Notes under the pieces: model-generated
The model's input: the letters and a program-made list of their open reading frames with translations, nothing else
Told to the model about the DNA's origin: nothing
Databases searched by the model: none
Made by a program: the position numbers and the translations under genes
Source: a virus
DNA length: 33,674 nt
Reading direction: 5' to 3' (one strand)
IMG/VR virus record: IMGVR_UViG_3300033153_005930
Location: 1-33,674 of that record
Part shown: positions 13,735-19,392 of the stretch, piece by piece
Layout of the letters: every line of letters begins with the position of its first letter
How positions within the stretch are numbered: the stretch's first letter is position 1

Positions 13735-13826
13735 AGCACTTACGAGATAAAGAGTTCCAAGGACGGATAAAGTCGAGGGTTGAAAGAAAAAAGGTTTTAG
13801 TAGTGAAAGCGAAGGATGTGGGATGA
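13731..13826 (+). CDS. Tiny basic protein (31 aa)
   Basis: A 31-residue Lys/Arg-rich frame (MKHLRDKEFQGRIKSRVERK...), coupled on both sides by ATGA overlaps with the ATPase gene and the next gene. Codon-to-codon coupling is the main support. Highly basic, possibly nucleic-acid binding; unknown. Confidence 0.45.
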   Translation: MKHLRDKEFQGRIKSRVERKKVLVVKAKDVG

Positions 13827-14155
13827 GCGAGAGAAAAGACTGGTTAATAAAAGAAAAACGTTTAACTGATGAGGTAATTAATGATATATTGTTTCATAAG
13901 AATGATATTGGCATAGAATTACTACTGCAAAAATCTAAGTATTTATTGGCAAGTCATTTAGAGGTAATTTCGTATTTGATTGATAATGATTTTGAAACAA
14001 AATTGGATAATGCAAAACAAAGATATGAATTACAACGTGACACGATAAAAGAGTGTTCAGAATTTTCTACAGAACAAGCTATTGAAATTGCTAAACTTAA
14101 AAATAAAATAATATCACATGAGTCTACTATGAGAGCAAATGGGATAATAAAATGA
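13823..14155 (+). CDS. Coiled-coil hypothetical protein in replication block
   Basis: A 110-residue, mostly helical protein (LTDEVINDILFHKNDIGIEL, LDNAKQRYELQRDTIKECSE, AIEIAKLKNKIISHESTM). Heptad-like spacing suggests a dimeric coiled coil. It is coupled to the tiny basic frame upstream (ATGA) and overlaps the short LPQWLNKEAW frame downstream. No family is recognised. Confidence 0.5.
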   Translation: MSERKDWLIKEKRLTDEVINDILFHKNDIGIELLLQKSKYLLASHLEVISYLIDNDFETKLDNAKQRYELQRDTIKECSEFSTEQAIEIAKLKNKIISHESTMRANGIIK

Positions 14156-14202
14156 AAAACCTACCACAATGGCTAAACAAAGAAGCCTGGACAATAAAAT
14201 GA
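14152..14202 (+). pseudogene. Truncated LPQWLNKEAW peptide
   Basis: A 16-residue frame MKNLPQWLNKEAWTIK. The LP.WLNKEAW start is a familiar opening of a small phage replication-region protein (usually continuing with a W..(Y/H)R motif), but here it stops after 16 residues. It probably is a remnant shortened by rearrangement close to the inserted HNH gene. ATG overlaps the previous stop; its TGA overlaps the next ATG. Confidence 0.35.
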
Positions 14203-14327
14203 ACCCAAAACCAAACAGAATAACACAATTAATCTCCAAGAAAGTACTCAAGACAATTTCAAGCTTGGAGCTGTATGAACTTTGGTTGAGGTTGAATAAT
14301 TTGATACCGTCTGTTAACAATAAGTAG
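14199..14327 (+). CDS. Small hypothetical protein (42 aa)
   Basis: A 42-residue frame (MNPKPNRITQLISKKVLKTI, then SSLELYELWLRLNNLIPSV). It overlaps the truncated peptide upstream by an ATGA and ends before the structured element preceding the HNH gene. It may encode a short helical protein, or be the rearranged rest of the disrupted upstream gene. Confidence 0.4.
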   Translation: MNPKPNRITQLISKKVLKTISSLELYELWLRLNNLIPSVNNK

Positions 14328-14367
14328 ATACAATATACAAGGTTTCGGTTATGCCGTTCAACCAGGG

Positions 14368-14457
14368 AGTCTCTTAAAAAGAGGACTTGACTGCTCATCC
14401 CCCTTCACGGACACGGGTTGAGTCCTCCTCTTTTTAATAGGCAAAAGTTCGTGAAGG
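14368..14457 (+). promoter_or_regulatory. Interleaved inverted repeats masking the HNH ribosome-binding site
   Basis: Arm a1 at 14374-14387 (TTAAAAAGAGGACT) pairs with a2 at 14421-14437 (AGTCC, 3 extra bases, TCTTTTTAA-type arm). Inside that stem b1 CCTTCACGGA (14402-14411) pairs with b2 TTCGTGAAGG (14448-14457; 10 pairs including one G.U), which overlaps the Shine-Dalgarno GAAGGAG of the HNH gene (ATG 14466). Arm a1 can alternatively pair with AGTCTCTT just upstream (14368-14375), leaving a2 free. This gives a pseudoknot with a built-in alternative fold, the design of a translational switch. Confidence 0.65.
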
Positions 14458-14465
14458 AGCTACAA

Positions 14466-15119
14466 ATGAGAAGAAAACTTAAAACACTCCCAAAAGAAAT
14501 ACTAGGAATACCTATAATTAAAGACTTGGGTATGAATAAAGATGTGAAAGCTAAAAGAGAAGCTATTTTTAAATGTGATTGTGGAAAGAATTTTCAGGCT
14601 AAAATAAATGCAGTAGCAACAGGGCAAAAGAAAAGCTGTGGTTGTTATTATAGGAGATTTCCATCAGGCAAAACACATGGACTTTCAGGACATAGGCTTT
14701 ATAGAAAATGGAGTGGAATGATTACAAGATGTACAAACCCAAAAGAAAGACATTGGCATAGATATGGTGGAAGAGGTATAACAATTTGTAGTGAATGGAG
14801 AAATGATTTTAAAACTTTTTATGATTGAGCTATAGCTAATGGGTATAAAAAAGGGCTAACGATAGATAGAAAAGAAAACGATGGAAACTATGAACCTTCT
14901 AATTGTCAATGGATAACGATGAAAGAGAATACAATAAAAGACAGTTTAAAATTTAACCCATCCAGCACAATAAAAAGCAAGATATGTGAAACATACAAAA
15001 ACACACACATCACAGTAACAAAACTAGCAGAATTGTACAGCACACACAAAGAGCGAATAAGTAATATTCTTAAAGAAAGCAACATACAGATAGTACATAG
15101 GAGAATGAAATGTTATTAA
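14466..15119 (+). pseudogene. HNH homing-type endonuclease interrupted by an in-frame TGA
   Basis: The frame from ATG 14466 encodes a free-standing HNH endonuclease: a Cys-rich N-terminus (FKCDCGKNF ... KSCGCYYRRF), THGLSGHRLYRKWSGMITRC, RYGGRGITICSEWRNDF. At 14826-14828 a TGA replaces the Trp expected in FxxFYDW. The frame then stays open to 15119 with the rest of the nuclease core (TIDRKENDGNYEPSNCQW) and a C-terminal helix-turn-helix (VTKLAELYSTHKERISNIL). The full-length product would be 217 residues. Either the gene is recently inactivated by a TGG-to-TGA change, or UGA is read through at low level. TGA is an ordinary stop elsewhere here. Confidence 0.8.
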
Positions 15120-15559
15120 GTGTTAATGGAGTGGCAAGAATAGCCACAGATTTAGAAACAAGATTTACGCAAGCGGGGAAACAAATCACAAGTTTTTCTG
15201 TAGTGAGTGGTGATAAGTACAAATTACAAGATGGAACAACCAAGGAGGACACCTGTTTTGTAAAGGTGACAGCGTTTGGGGGTTTGGCAAAAGTGATTTC
15301 CGATTATTGCCATAAAGGAAGCAAAGTTTTCATAATTGCATCTTTAAAGCAAGATAAGTGGGAAAATCAGCAGGGAAATAAAAAATCCATGCACACGCTG
15401 AAGATTGAAAAGCTTGAGATGCTAGACTCAAAACAAGACACCCAAAACAACTACCAGCAACCAAACCAAGCACCACCTTCACCACCACAAGCTGCACCAC
15501 AACAAGCACCGTCAAACATTCCAGAGATTGACATAACATCGGAAGATATTCCCTTCTGA
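15110..15559 (+). CDS. ssb: Single-stranded DNA-binding protein
   Basis: A 149-residue SSB: an N-terminal OB fold (VNGVARIATDLETRF, TSFSVVSGDKYK, EDTCFVKVTAFGGLAKVISDY, GSKVFIIASLKQDKW), a Pro/Gln-rich flexible linker (about residues 110-138) and the acidic tip ending EDIPF that in bacterial SSBs recruits partner enzymes. It would coat single strands during phage replication and ERF-mediated recombination. The ATG lies within the last codons of the HNH frame (10-nt overlap), so translation may depend on that frame being readable to its end. Confidence 0.9.
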   Translation: MLLSVNGVARIATDLETRFTQAGKQITSFSVVSGDKYKLQDGTTKEDTCFVKVTAFGGLAKVISDYCHKGSKVFIIASLKQDKWENQQGNKKSMHTLKIEKLEMLDSKQDTQNNYQQPNQAPPSPPQAAPQQAPSNIPEIDITSEDIPF

Positions 15560-15587
15560 TTTAATGGCAATGGTAGTCAAAAAAGGA

Positions 15588-15593
15588 TATAAT
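15588..15593 (+). promoter_or_regulatory. TATAAT -10 box upstream of kissing-loop element
   Basis: A perfect TATAAT lies in the ssb-HNH gap; a start site about 7 nt downstream (near 15600) would place the 15603-15641 hairpins at the very 5' end of the transcript. No convincing -35 box is seen (TGGCAA at the expected position). Confidence 0.5.
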
Positions 15594-15602
15594 AACAACC
15601 TA

Positions 15603-15641
15603 GCAGGGACTCCGAATCCCTGCAATTACTTCGGAGGTAAT
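15603..15641 (+). promoter_or_regulatory. Intramolecular kissing-loop / pseudoknot sequestering an HNH gene's Shine-Dalgarno
   Basis: Hairpin 1: GCAGGGA (15603-15609) pairs with TCCCTGC (15617-15623), loop CTCCGAA. Hairpin 2: ATTAC (15625-15629) pairs with GTAAT (15637-15641), loop TTCGGAG (15630-15636). The two 7-nt loops are perfectly complementary. The second loop plus its first stem base is the Shine-Dalgarno GGAGG (15633-15637), 8 nt before ATG 15646. Loop-loop pairing would close the ribosome-binding site; opening either hairpin or capturing hairpin 1 would expose it. All three pairings are exact within 39 nt. Confidence 0.8.
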
Positions 15642-15645
15642 ACAA

Positions 15646-16131
15646 ATGGAAACTACTAAATGCAGAAAATGCAATCAACCAAAAAACATTACAGAATTTT
15701 ATAAAAGCGATAAAAACACTTGCAAAAATTGTATTAAAGCAAGAGTTAAAAAATATAGAAAAGATAATATTGCGAAAGTAATGGAGTATGATAGAAATCG
15801 TCCTAATGCCAAAGAGAGAAATAAGAAGCACTTAAATCGGATGAAAAATTTACCTGCCGAGAAAAAATCTGAATATAAAAAAAGAAAAGATGAGACAACA
15901 GCATCAAGCGAATACAAGAACAAAAAAACAGTAAATACATACTTAGATAATGCGATAAGAGACAAAAGAAAAGAAAAAGGAACAGAGTGCGAACATTGTG
16001 GCGAGAAAGATATACCGCTAGATGGACATCATCCAAGCTACTTGAAGCCTCTTGATGTTGCATGGTTGTGCAAACCTTGTCATGGAGCAGAACACAAGCG
16101 ATTAAACGCAATAAAGAGAGGATCAGCATAA
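15646..16131 (+). CDS. HNH-type endonuclease with N-terminal zinc knuckle
   Basis: A 161-residue protein. The N-terminus CRKCNQPKNITEFYKSDKNT followed by CKNC is the zinc-knuckle start seen in many phage HNH proteins; a long Lys/Arg-rich helical middle follows; the C-terminus CEHCGEKDIPLDGHHPSYLK and LDVAWLCKPCHGAEHKRLN gives a Cys4-type HNH core (DGHH, CxxCHGxxH). It is likely a DNA nicking or cleaving enzyme, free-standing, between ssb and the small HIID paralogue. Its ribosome-binding site lies in the loop of a hairpin that can kiss an upstream hairpin, so its translation is probably tightly controlled. Confidence 0.75.
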   Translation: METTKCRKCNQPKNITEFYKSDKNTCKNCIKARVKKYRKDNIAKVMEYDRNRPNAKERNKKHLNRMKNLPAEKKSEYKKRKDETTASSEYKNKKTVNTYLDNAIRDKRKEKGTECEHCGEKDIPLDGHHPSYLKPLDVAWLCKPCHGAEHKRLNAIKRGSA

Positions 16132-16313
16132 TGACACACGAAATAAAAACAATCTACGGCACACACATAATCGACCAACATATCAGAGATGAAGTAAACC
16201 ACATGATACGAAAAGGGATTGACACTAACACCATCAACGGTAAGAAAGTTGAGATAGTGAAAAGCTACAAGACAAATGACATGAGAGAAACAACAATCCA
16301 GGTGGAAGAGTGA
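16131..16313 (+). CDS. Small HIID-IR-NH protein, paralogue of 6798-6980
   Basis: A 60-residue protein matching the lysis-cassette copy at the same length without gaps: HIID (12-15), IR (18-19), ExNH (21-24), then KKVEIVKSY. The nucleotide sequences have diverged, so duplication is not recent or one copy was acquired separately. Start at 16131 (sharing an A with the previous TAA) gives GAGAGGATCAGC as ribosome-binding site. Function unknown. Confidence 0.6.
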   Translation: MTHEIKTIYGTHIIDQHIRDEVNHMIRKGIDTNTINGKKVEIVKSYKTNDMRETTIQVEE

Positions 16314-16693
16314 TGAGCGCATCACAACACGCAACAGCACTAGGGTTTCATCAAAACTTTTTCGCTTCGATTAAAAAATCATGCTCAGCACGATATCAGT
16401 ATATAGTAAACCTTAACCCAAACCTCACAGAAGCATATAGGCAATACATGAGTGAGCAAGAGCAATATAAATCACAACTAACAGAGATATACTATGAACT
16501 GTCAGACAAAAGAAAGATAAGGGCATTTGGTAGGCATCTTAAAGATATAGGTATGTACCGGAATGGGAATGGATTTTCAACAACAATCACAAGAGCCTTA
16601 TTTAGGTCAACAGAAGGTATAGGGAACCATAGATTTTTTATTAAGGCTCCTAAAATTATTGCAGAATATCACAAAGTAAAAGAAAGTCTATGA
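16313..16693 (+). CDS. Hypothetical DNA-binding-like protein
   Basis: A 126-residue protein; residues 2-30 (SASQHATALGFHQNFFASIKK) and 75-105 (RKIRAFGRHLKDIGMYRNGNGFSTTITRALF) each look like helix-turn-helix-type helices joined by a charged coiled segment (YMSEQEQYKSQLTEIYYEL). A regulator or DNA-structure protein is plausible. ATG shares one base with the previous TGA; GGTGGAAGAG precedes it. No family named. Confidence 0.5.
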   Translation: MSASQHATALGFHQNFFASIKKSCSARYQYIVNLNPNLTEAYRQYMSEQEQYKSQLTEIYYELSDKRKIRAFGRHLKDIGMYRNGNGFSTTITRALFRSTEGIGNHRFFIKAPKIIAEYHKVKESL

Positions 16694-16920
16694 GAAAAAA
16701 TAAGCATATCAATAGGTATTGTGTAGATTGTGGAACTGACGTATCGAGGTGTGCAGAAAGATGTACTAAATGTAGAGGTAAACAAGAGTATTTCCATACT
16801 AAAGCATCTTCTGTAAATCCTAAATACACAGAGCCAAGAGGATCAAAAATGAGAAAAGTCCTAGGGCTTAAGCCTACAGAGTTTGGCATGAGTCGTGGTT
16901 ATGGTTTGGATATTGTATGA
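16690..16920 (+). CDS. Small zinc-ribbon protein
   Basis: A 76-residue basic protein with YCVDCGTDVSRCAERCTKCRG near residues 10-30, i.e. two CxxC pairs forming a classical zinc ribbon, followed by a Gly/Arg-rich end. Coupled to the previous gene (ATGA) and to the methylase (ATGA). Possibly a nucleic-acid-binding accessory protein. Confidence 0.55.
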   Translation: MRKNKHINRYCVDCGTDVSRCAERCTKCRGKQEYFHTKASSVNPKYTEPRGSKMRKVLGLKPTEFGMSRGYGLDIV

Positions 16921-17840
16921 AAAGGATTGAAAAACTTGGTATGCCATACATGGGCAACAAAAGAAAGCTCTCTAAAAAAATAATAAATTTCATACTAAAG
17001 GAGAACCCAAATACTAAATATATATATGATTTATTTGGCGGTGGTGGCTCGATAAGTTTTGAAGCGATGCAGCGGCGACAGATAAAAAAAGTTTTCTACA
17101 ATGAACTAAATACAGCCGTAACAATCCTGTTAAAAGACATTATCGAAAATGGGGTATCTGAAAAGTATTACAAGTGGATAGACAGAGAAACCTTCAACAA
17201 AAACAAAAACGAAGATACTCTGTTTGGAGGTATTTGCCAAGTGATATGGAGTTTTGGAAATAACCAAAAAGATTATTTATTTTCTAAAGAAATAGAAGAA
17301 AATAAAAGGCTACTGCATGAATTTGTGGTTAATGAGTGCAACCATTCACTAGATACCTTTAATAGCAAGCATCAAATTGATATTTCCTGTAGTGATAGTA
17401 GGAGTCTATTTAGTGAGACTCACACCCAAAGGCGGCTAAGAGTGCAAAGAGTTATTAAAAGTAGAGTAGGTGAGCTAGAACGGCTACAACAGCTAGAACG
17501 GCTACAACAGCTAGAACAGCTAGAACAGCTAGAAATATTCAACAATTCATATAAAGATGTGAAAATAAAAACACCTCAAAATGAAACAATTATATATTTA
17601 GATCCTCCATATAAAAATACAACAGAATACAAAAAAGGTGAATTCGACCATGAAGAGTTAAATGAATTTATAGCGAAATCACCTTATAAGATATATGTTT
17701 CTAGTTATGAATTTGATTTGCCTTTTGTATTGGAGATGGAACATAGAACCACACTATCCGCTTCAGCAAATAATATAGTAGTGGAAAAGTTATTTACAAA
17801 CGATATTGAGAATTTACACAAAAAAAGGGTGACAGCATGA
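16917..17840 (+). CDS. Dam-like (D12 class) DNA adenine-N6 methyltransferase
   Basis: A 307-residue methyltransferase transferring a methyl group from SAM to adenine. The N-terminal GMPYMGNKRKL is the family start, motif I DLFGGGGS binds SAM (residues 38-45), and catalytic motif IV is DPPY (229-232). Between these motifs an insertion LERLQQLERLQQLEQLEQLE (about 187-206) is encoded by a 9-nt tandem repeat. Such a phage enzyme typically protects its genome from host restriction; the target sequence is not predictable here. ATG is coupled to the zinc-ribbon stop (ATGA). Confidence 0.85.
   Translation: MKRIEKLGMPYMGNKRKLSKKIINFILKENPNTKYIYDLFGGGGSISFEAMQRRQIKKVFYNELNTAVTILLKDIIENGVSEKYYKWIDRETFNKNKNEDTLFGGICQVIWSFGNNQKDYLFSKEIEENKRLLHEFVVNECNHSLDTFNSKHQIDISCSDSRSLFSETHTQRRLRVQRVIKSRVGELERLQQLERLQQLEQLEQLEIFNNSYKDVKIKTPQNETIIYLDPPYKNTTEYKKGEFDHEELNEFIAKSPYKIYVSSYEFDLPFVLEMEHRTTLSASANNIVVEKLFTNDIENLHKKRVTA
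17475..17534 (+). repeat. In-frame 9-nt tandem repeat in methylase gene
   Basis: Nearly seven copies of a CTAGAACGG / CTACAACAG / CTAGAACAG nonamer, arranged as two identical 18-mers followed by two identical 9-mers and a partial unit. It encodes Leu-Glu-Arg, Leu-Gln-Gln and Leu-Glu-Gln triplets. Copy-number changes would keep the reading frame and lengthen or shorten a helical insert. Confidence 0.9.
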
Positions 17841-18067
17841 GTCAATCTAAAAAACACAGTCACCTAGAAATCATTGCAAATCAAATAGCAGGTATAATCA
17901 TAGGGTGGTGCTTAGTCTTTTTTGCATTTCCATTGATGGGAACAATAGCAACAGTGGAGCAAGCTTCAATATCGAGTGTGTTGTTTTTTGGAGCGTCTTA
18001 TTCAGGAGCATATGTGATGCGCAGGTTTTTTAATCGAATTAATACAAGAAGTAGGAGCTTGATATGA
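17837..18067 (+). CDS. DUF7220-like two-helix membrane protein
   Basis: A 76-residue membrane protein: H-H-S-H-L-E-I-I-A-N-Q opening, helix 1 IAGIIIGWCLVFFAFPLMG, helix 2 SSVLFFGASYSGAYVMRRFF, and a basic end. The order (H...E...N...G..., then S..R.Y..RR.F) is a very widespread phage protein of unknown function (DUF7220 type). Coupled to the methylase by ATGA and to the next gene by ATGA. Confidence 0.7.
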   Translation: MSQSKKHSHLEIIANQIAGIIIGWCLVFFAFPLMGTIATVEQASISSVLFFGASYSGAYVMRRFFNRINTRSRSLI

Positions 18068-18255
18068 CTAGAGAAGAAGCAATAAAAATATCTTGGACTA
18101 AAAAAATAGAAGATTTTGTAGACAATATCTACGATGATTTCGAGTCCATGAACTGTGATAATTGTCAAAACAAGCCAAAAAAAGACGAACCATACCCTTT
18201 TGAATGTGGTACGTGTTCGCGGTTCTATGGAGATAAATTCGAGAGAAAGGATTAA
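18064..18255 (+). CDS. MTREEA CxxC mini-protein
   Basis: A 63-residue protein starting MTREEAIKIS, with helix KIEDFVDNIYDDFESM, CDNC, and ECGTCSRFYG: one four-Cys zinc site. It is the uninterrupted counterpart of the frames at 11391-11657. Overlaps the previous stop (ATGA) and, by 29 nt, the next gene. Unknown role. Confidence 0.6.
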   Translation: MTREEAIKISWTKKIEDFVDNIYDDFESMNCDNCQNKPKKDEPYPFECGTCSRFYGDKFERKD

Positions 18256-18469
18256 TATAAAAAGTACAAAATACTTATACGATATAGACTCAAGCGACTT
18301 AGAGGATAAACTATATTTTGATGCCCTAGAATACAAACTTGAAGCAGGACGAAGATTGTATCGTGAACTCTTTTTAAAGCATGATAAAACCAAAGAGGAA
18401 GAAGATAGAATGTTTTACGTGGCTAAAGCTCAAAGGCATACTGAAAAGCTATTAGAGGAGAGAGAATGA
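18227..18469 (+). CDS. Charged helical protein with uncertain start
   Basis: An 80-residue protein (TKYLYDIDSSDLEDKLYFDA, LEAGRRLYRELFLKHDKTKE, RHTEKLLEERE), strongly helical and charged. ATG 18227 lies inside the previous gene without a good ribosome-binding site, whereas GAGAAAGGATTA at 18242-18253 would suit a start around 18254-18257, where only ATT/ATA codons exist in frame. The C-terminal end is coupled to the HNH-like gene (ATGA). Unknown function. Confidence 0.55.
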   Translation: MEINSRERINIKSTKYLYDIDSSDLEDKLYFDALEYKLEAGRRLYRELFLKHDKTKEEEDRMFYVAKAQRHTEKLLEERE

Positions 18470-18780
18470 TAAGTAAAGAAAGCCAACTCTATAAAAACAG
18501 AAGAGTGAATTTAAAGAGATTACCCCAAGTAGAGCTAAAATTATTCAAAGAGTTTATATTCGATAAGGCAGGCGGGAAATGTCAAAGTGGGTGTAACAGA
18601 CCACTAGACACTTACCACCACTCTAAACGAGGGATAAACAAAGATGACAGGTCGCTAGGTGGTATATGTGATACTTGTCATACAACACTTCACTTCTCGA
18701 CAGACACACACGAAAGAGAAGCACTTACTATTCTTTTTAAATCTATAGGAATAGAAAACTGGAGAGAACATAATGAGTAA
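18466..18780 (+). CDS. HNH-like nuclease / recombination protein
   Basis: A 104-residue protein with a compact HNH-type core: KCQSGCNRPLDTYHHSKRG, DDRSLGGICDTCHTTLH. Cys pairs CxxxC and CxxCH plus HH would bind zinc and the catalytic metal. Small proteins of this shape sit in phage recombination clusters beside Holliday-junction-type nucleases. The preceding RRVNLKRLPQVELKLFKEFIF is a basic helical arm. ATGA overlap upstream, 8-nt overlap with the DUF1064 gene. Confidence 0.65.
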   Translation: MISKESQLYKNRRVNLKRLPQVELKLFKEFIFDKAGGKCQSGCNRPLDTYHHSKRGINKDDRSLGGICDTCHTTLHFSTDTHEREALTILFKSIGIENWREHNE

Positions 18781-19195
18781 GTACGGCAACAAGAAAGTAG
18801 ACTATGAATTTCAAGGTGAAGTGTATCGCTTTGACTCCAAACTTGAAAGAGATCATGCAATAGAACTGTTTAGTGAACTAAAAGCAGGGAAGATAAGCAA
18901 CCTTGTATTGCAAAAAGAGTTTCAACTTTGTGAACCAACAACATTGCTAACTAACTCTACAAAGAATGGCAAGACACAACAGAGAGCCATTAAATACATA
19001 GCAGACTTTAGTTATGTGAAAGATGGTATACATATTGTATCTGACAGCAAAGGCATGAAAACCTCTGTATATGGGATAAAAAAGCGGTTATTTCTATCAC
19101 AACTTAAAGAACAGACAGTGGACGAGTTTCAAGAGCTATATAGAAGTGAGACAATCACATACAGGAGGCTACATGACAATACAAGAGCAGAATAA
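18773..19195 (+). CDS. DUF1064-family nuclease-like protein
   Basis: A 140-residue protein of the DUF1064 family, predicted PD-(D/E)XK-type phage endonucleases often placed near recombination genes. Family features: KYGNKKVDYEFQGEVYRFDS followed by KLERDHAIEL, LQKEFQL, IKYIADFSYV, SDSKGMKT and YGIKKRLFL. Glu in LERD, Asp in IADF and the D-x-K in SDSKG form the likely active site. It may resolve branched DNA before packaging. Ends in another frame overlapping a tiny downstream gene. Confidence 0.8.
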   Translation: MSKYGNKKVDYEFQGEVYRFDSKLERDHAIELFSELKAGKISNLVLQKEFQLCEPTTLLTNSTKNGKTQQRAIKYIADFSYVKDGIHIVSDSKGMKTSVYGIKKRLFLSQLKEQTVDEFQELYRSETITYRRLHDNTRAE

Positions 19196-19265
19196 AATTG
19201 ACGAGAAGAAATACATGAAGCAAATAGAGAAGTATGAGAGAATAATGAATGACACGAAAAGATAA
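19173..19265 (+). CDS. Tiny charged protein (30 aa)
   Basis: A 30-residue charged frame (MTIQEQNKIDEKKYMKQIEK...) with the strongest ribosome-binding site in this block (AGGAGG, 5 nt before ATG). It overlaps the DUF1064 3' end and the next gene. The ribosome-binding site is the main support; single helix predicted, function unknown. Confidence 0.45.
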   Translation: MTIQEQNKIDEKKYMKQIEKYERIMNDTKR

Positions 19266-19383
19266 AAACAAACAGAAAGCCAAAGAAGAGAAACGGAAGC
19301 GTTCTGATATGTTAAAAGATGAAGAGGCTATCAGAATTAACAAAGCTTTCCGTGATGGTTCGCTATGGGACAGGAAAAAATAA
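19249..19383 (+). CDS. Small basic protein (44 aa)
   Basis: A 44-residue Lys/Arg-rich protein (MTRKDKNKQKAKEEKRKRSD, EEAIRINKAFRDGSLW). Overlaps the previous frame by 17 nt; its stop precedes the ribosome-binding site of the next gene. Probably nucleic-acid binding; unknown. Confidence 0.45.
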   Translation: MTRKDKNKQKAKEEKRKRSDMLKDEEAIRINKAFRDGSLWDRKK

Positions 19384-19392
19384 GGGGATAAC

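Noticed and set aside
14284-14466. Group I intron around the HNH endonuclease
   Set aside because: The leader is highly structured and HNH genes often ride in introns, but I could not find a convincing P7/G-binding core or a conserved gene split on both sides; the upstream peptide does not resume downstream.
14466-15119. TGA read as Trp (alternative genetic code)
   Set aside because: Many genes in the window end in TGA with ATGA overlaps to the next gene, so TGA is a normal stop here.
15603-15641. preQ1 or other known SD-pseudoknot riboswitch; simple terminator of ssb
   Set aside because: No preQ1 loop consensus is present, and there is no U-run after hairpin 1; the exact loop-loop complementarity over the SD fits regulation of the next gene better.
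17475-17534. CRISPR-like or iteron array
   Set aside because: The repeats are 9 nt, contiguous, in frame and inside a methylase coding sequence; no spacers.
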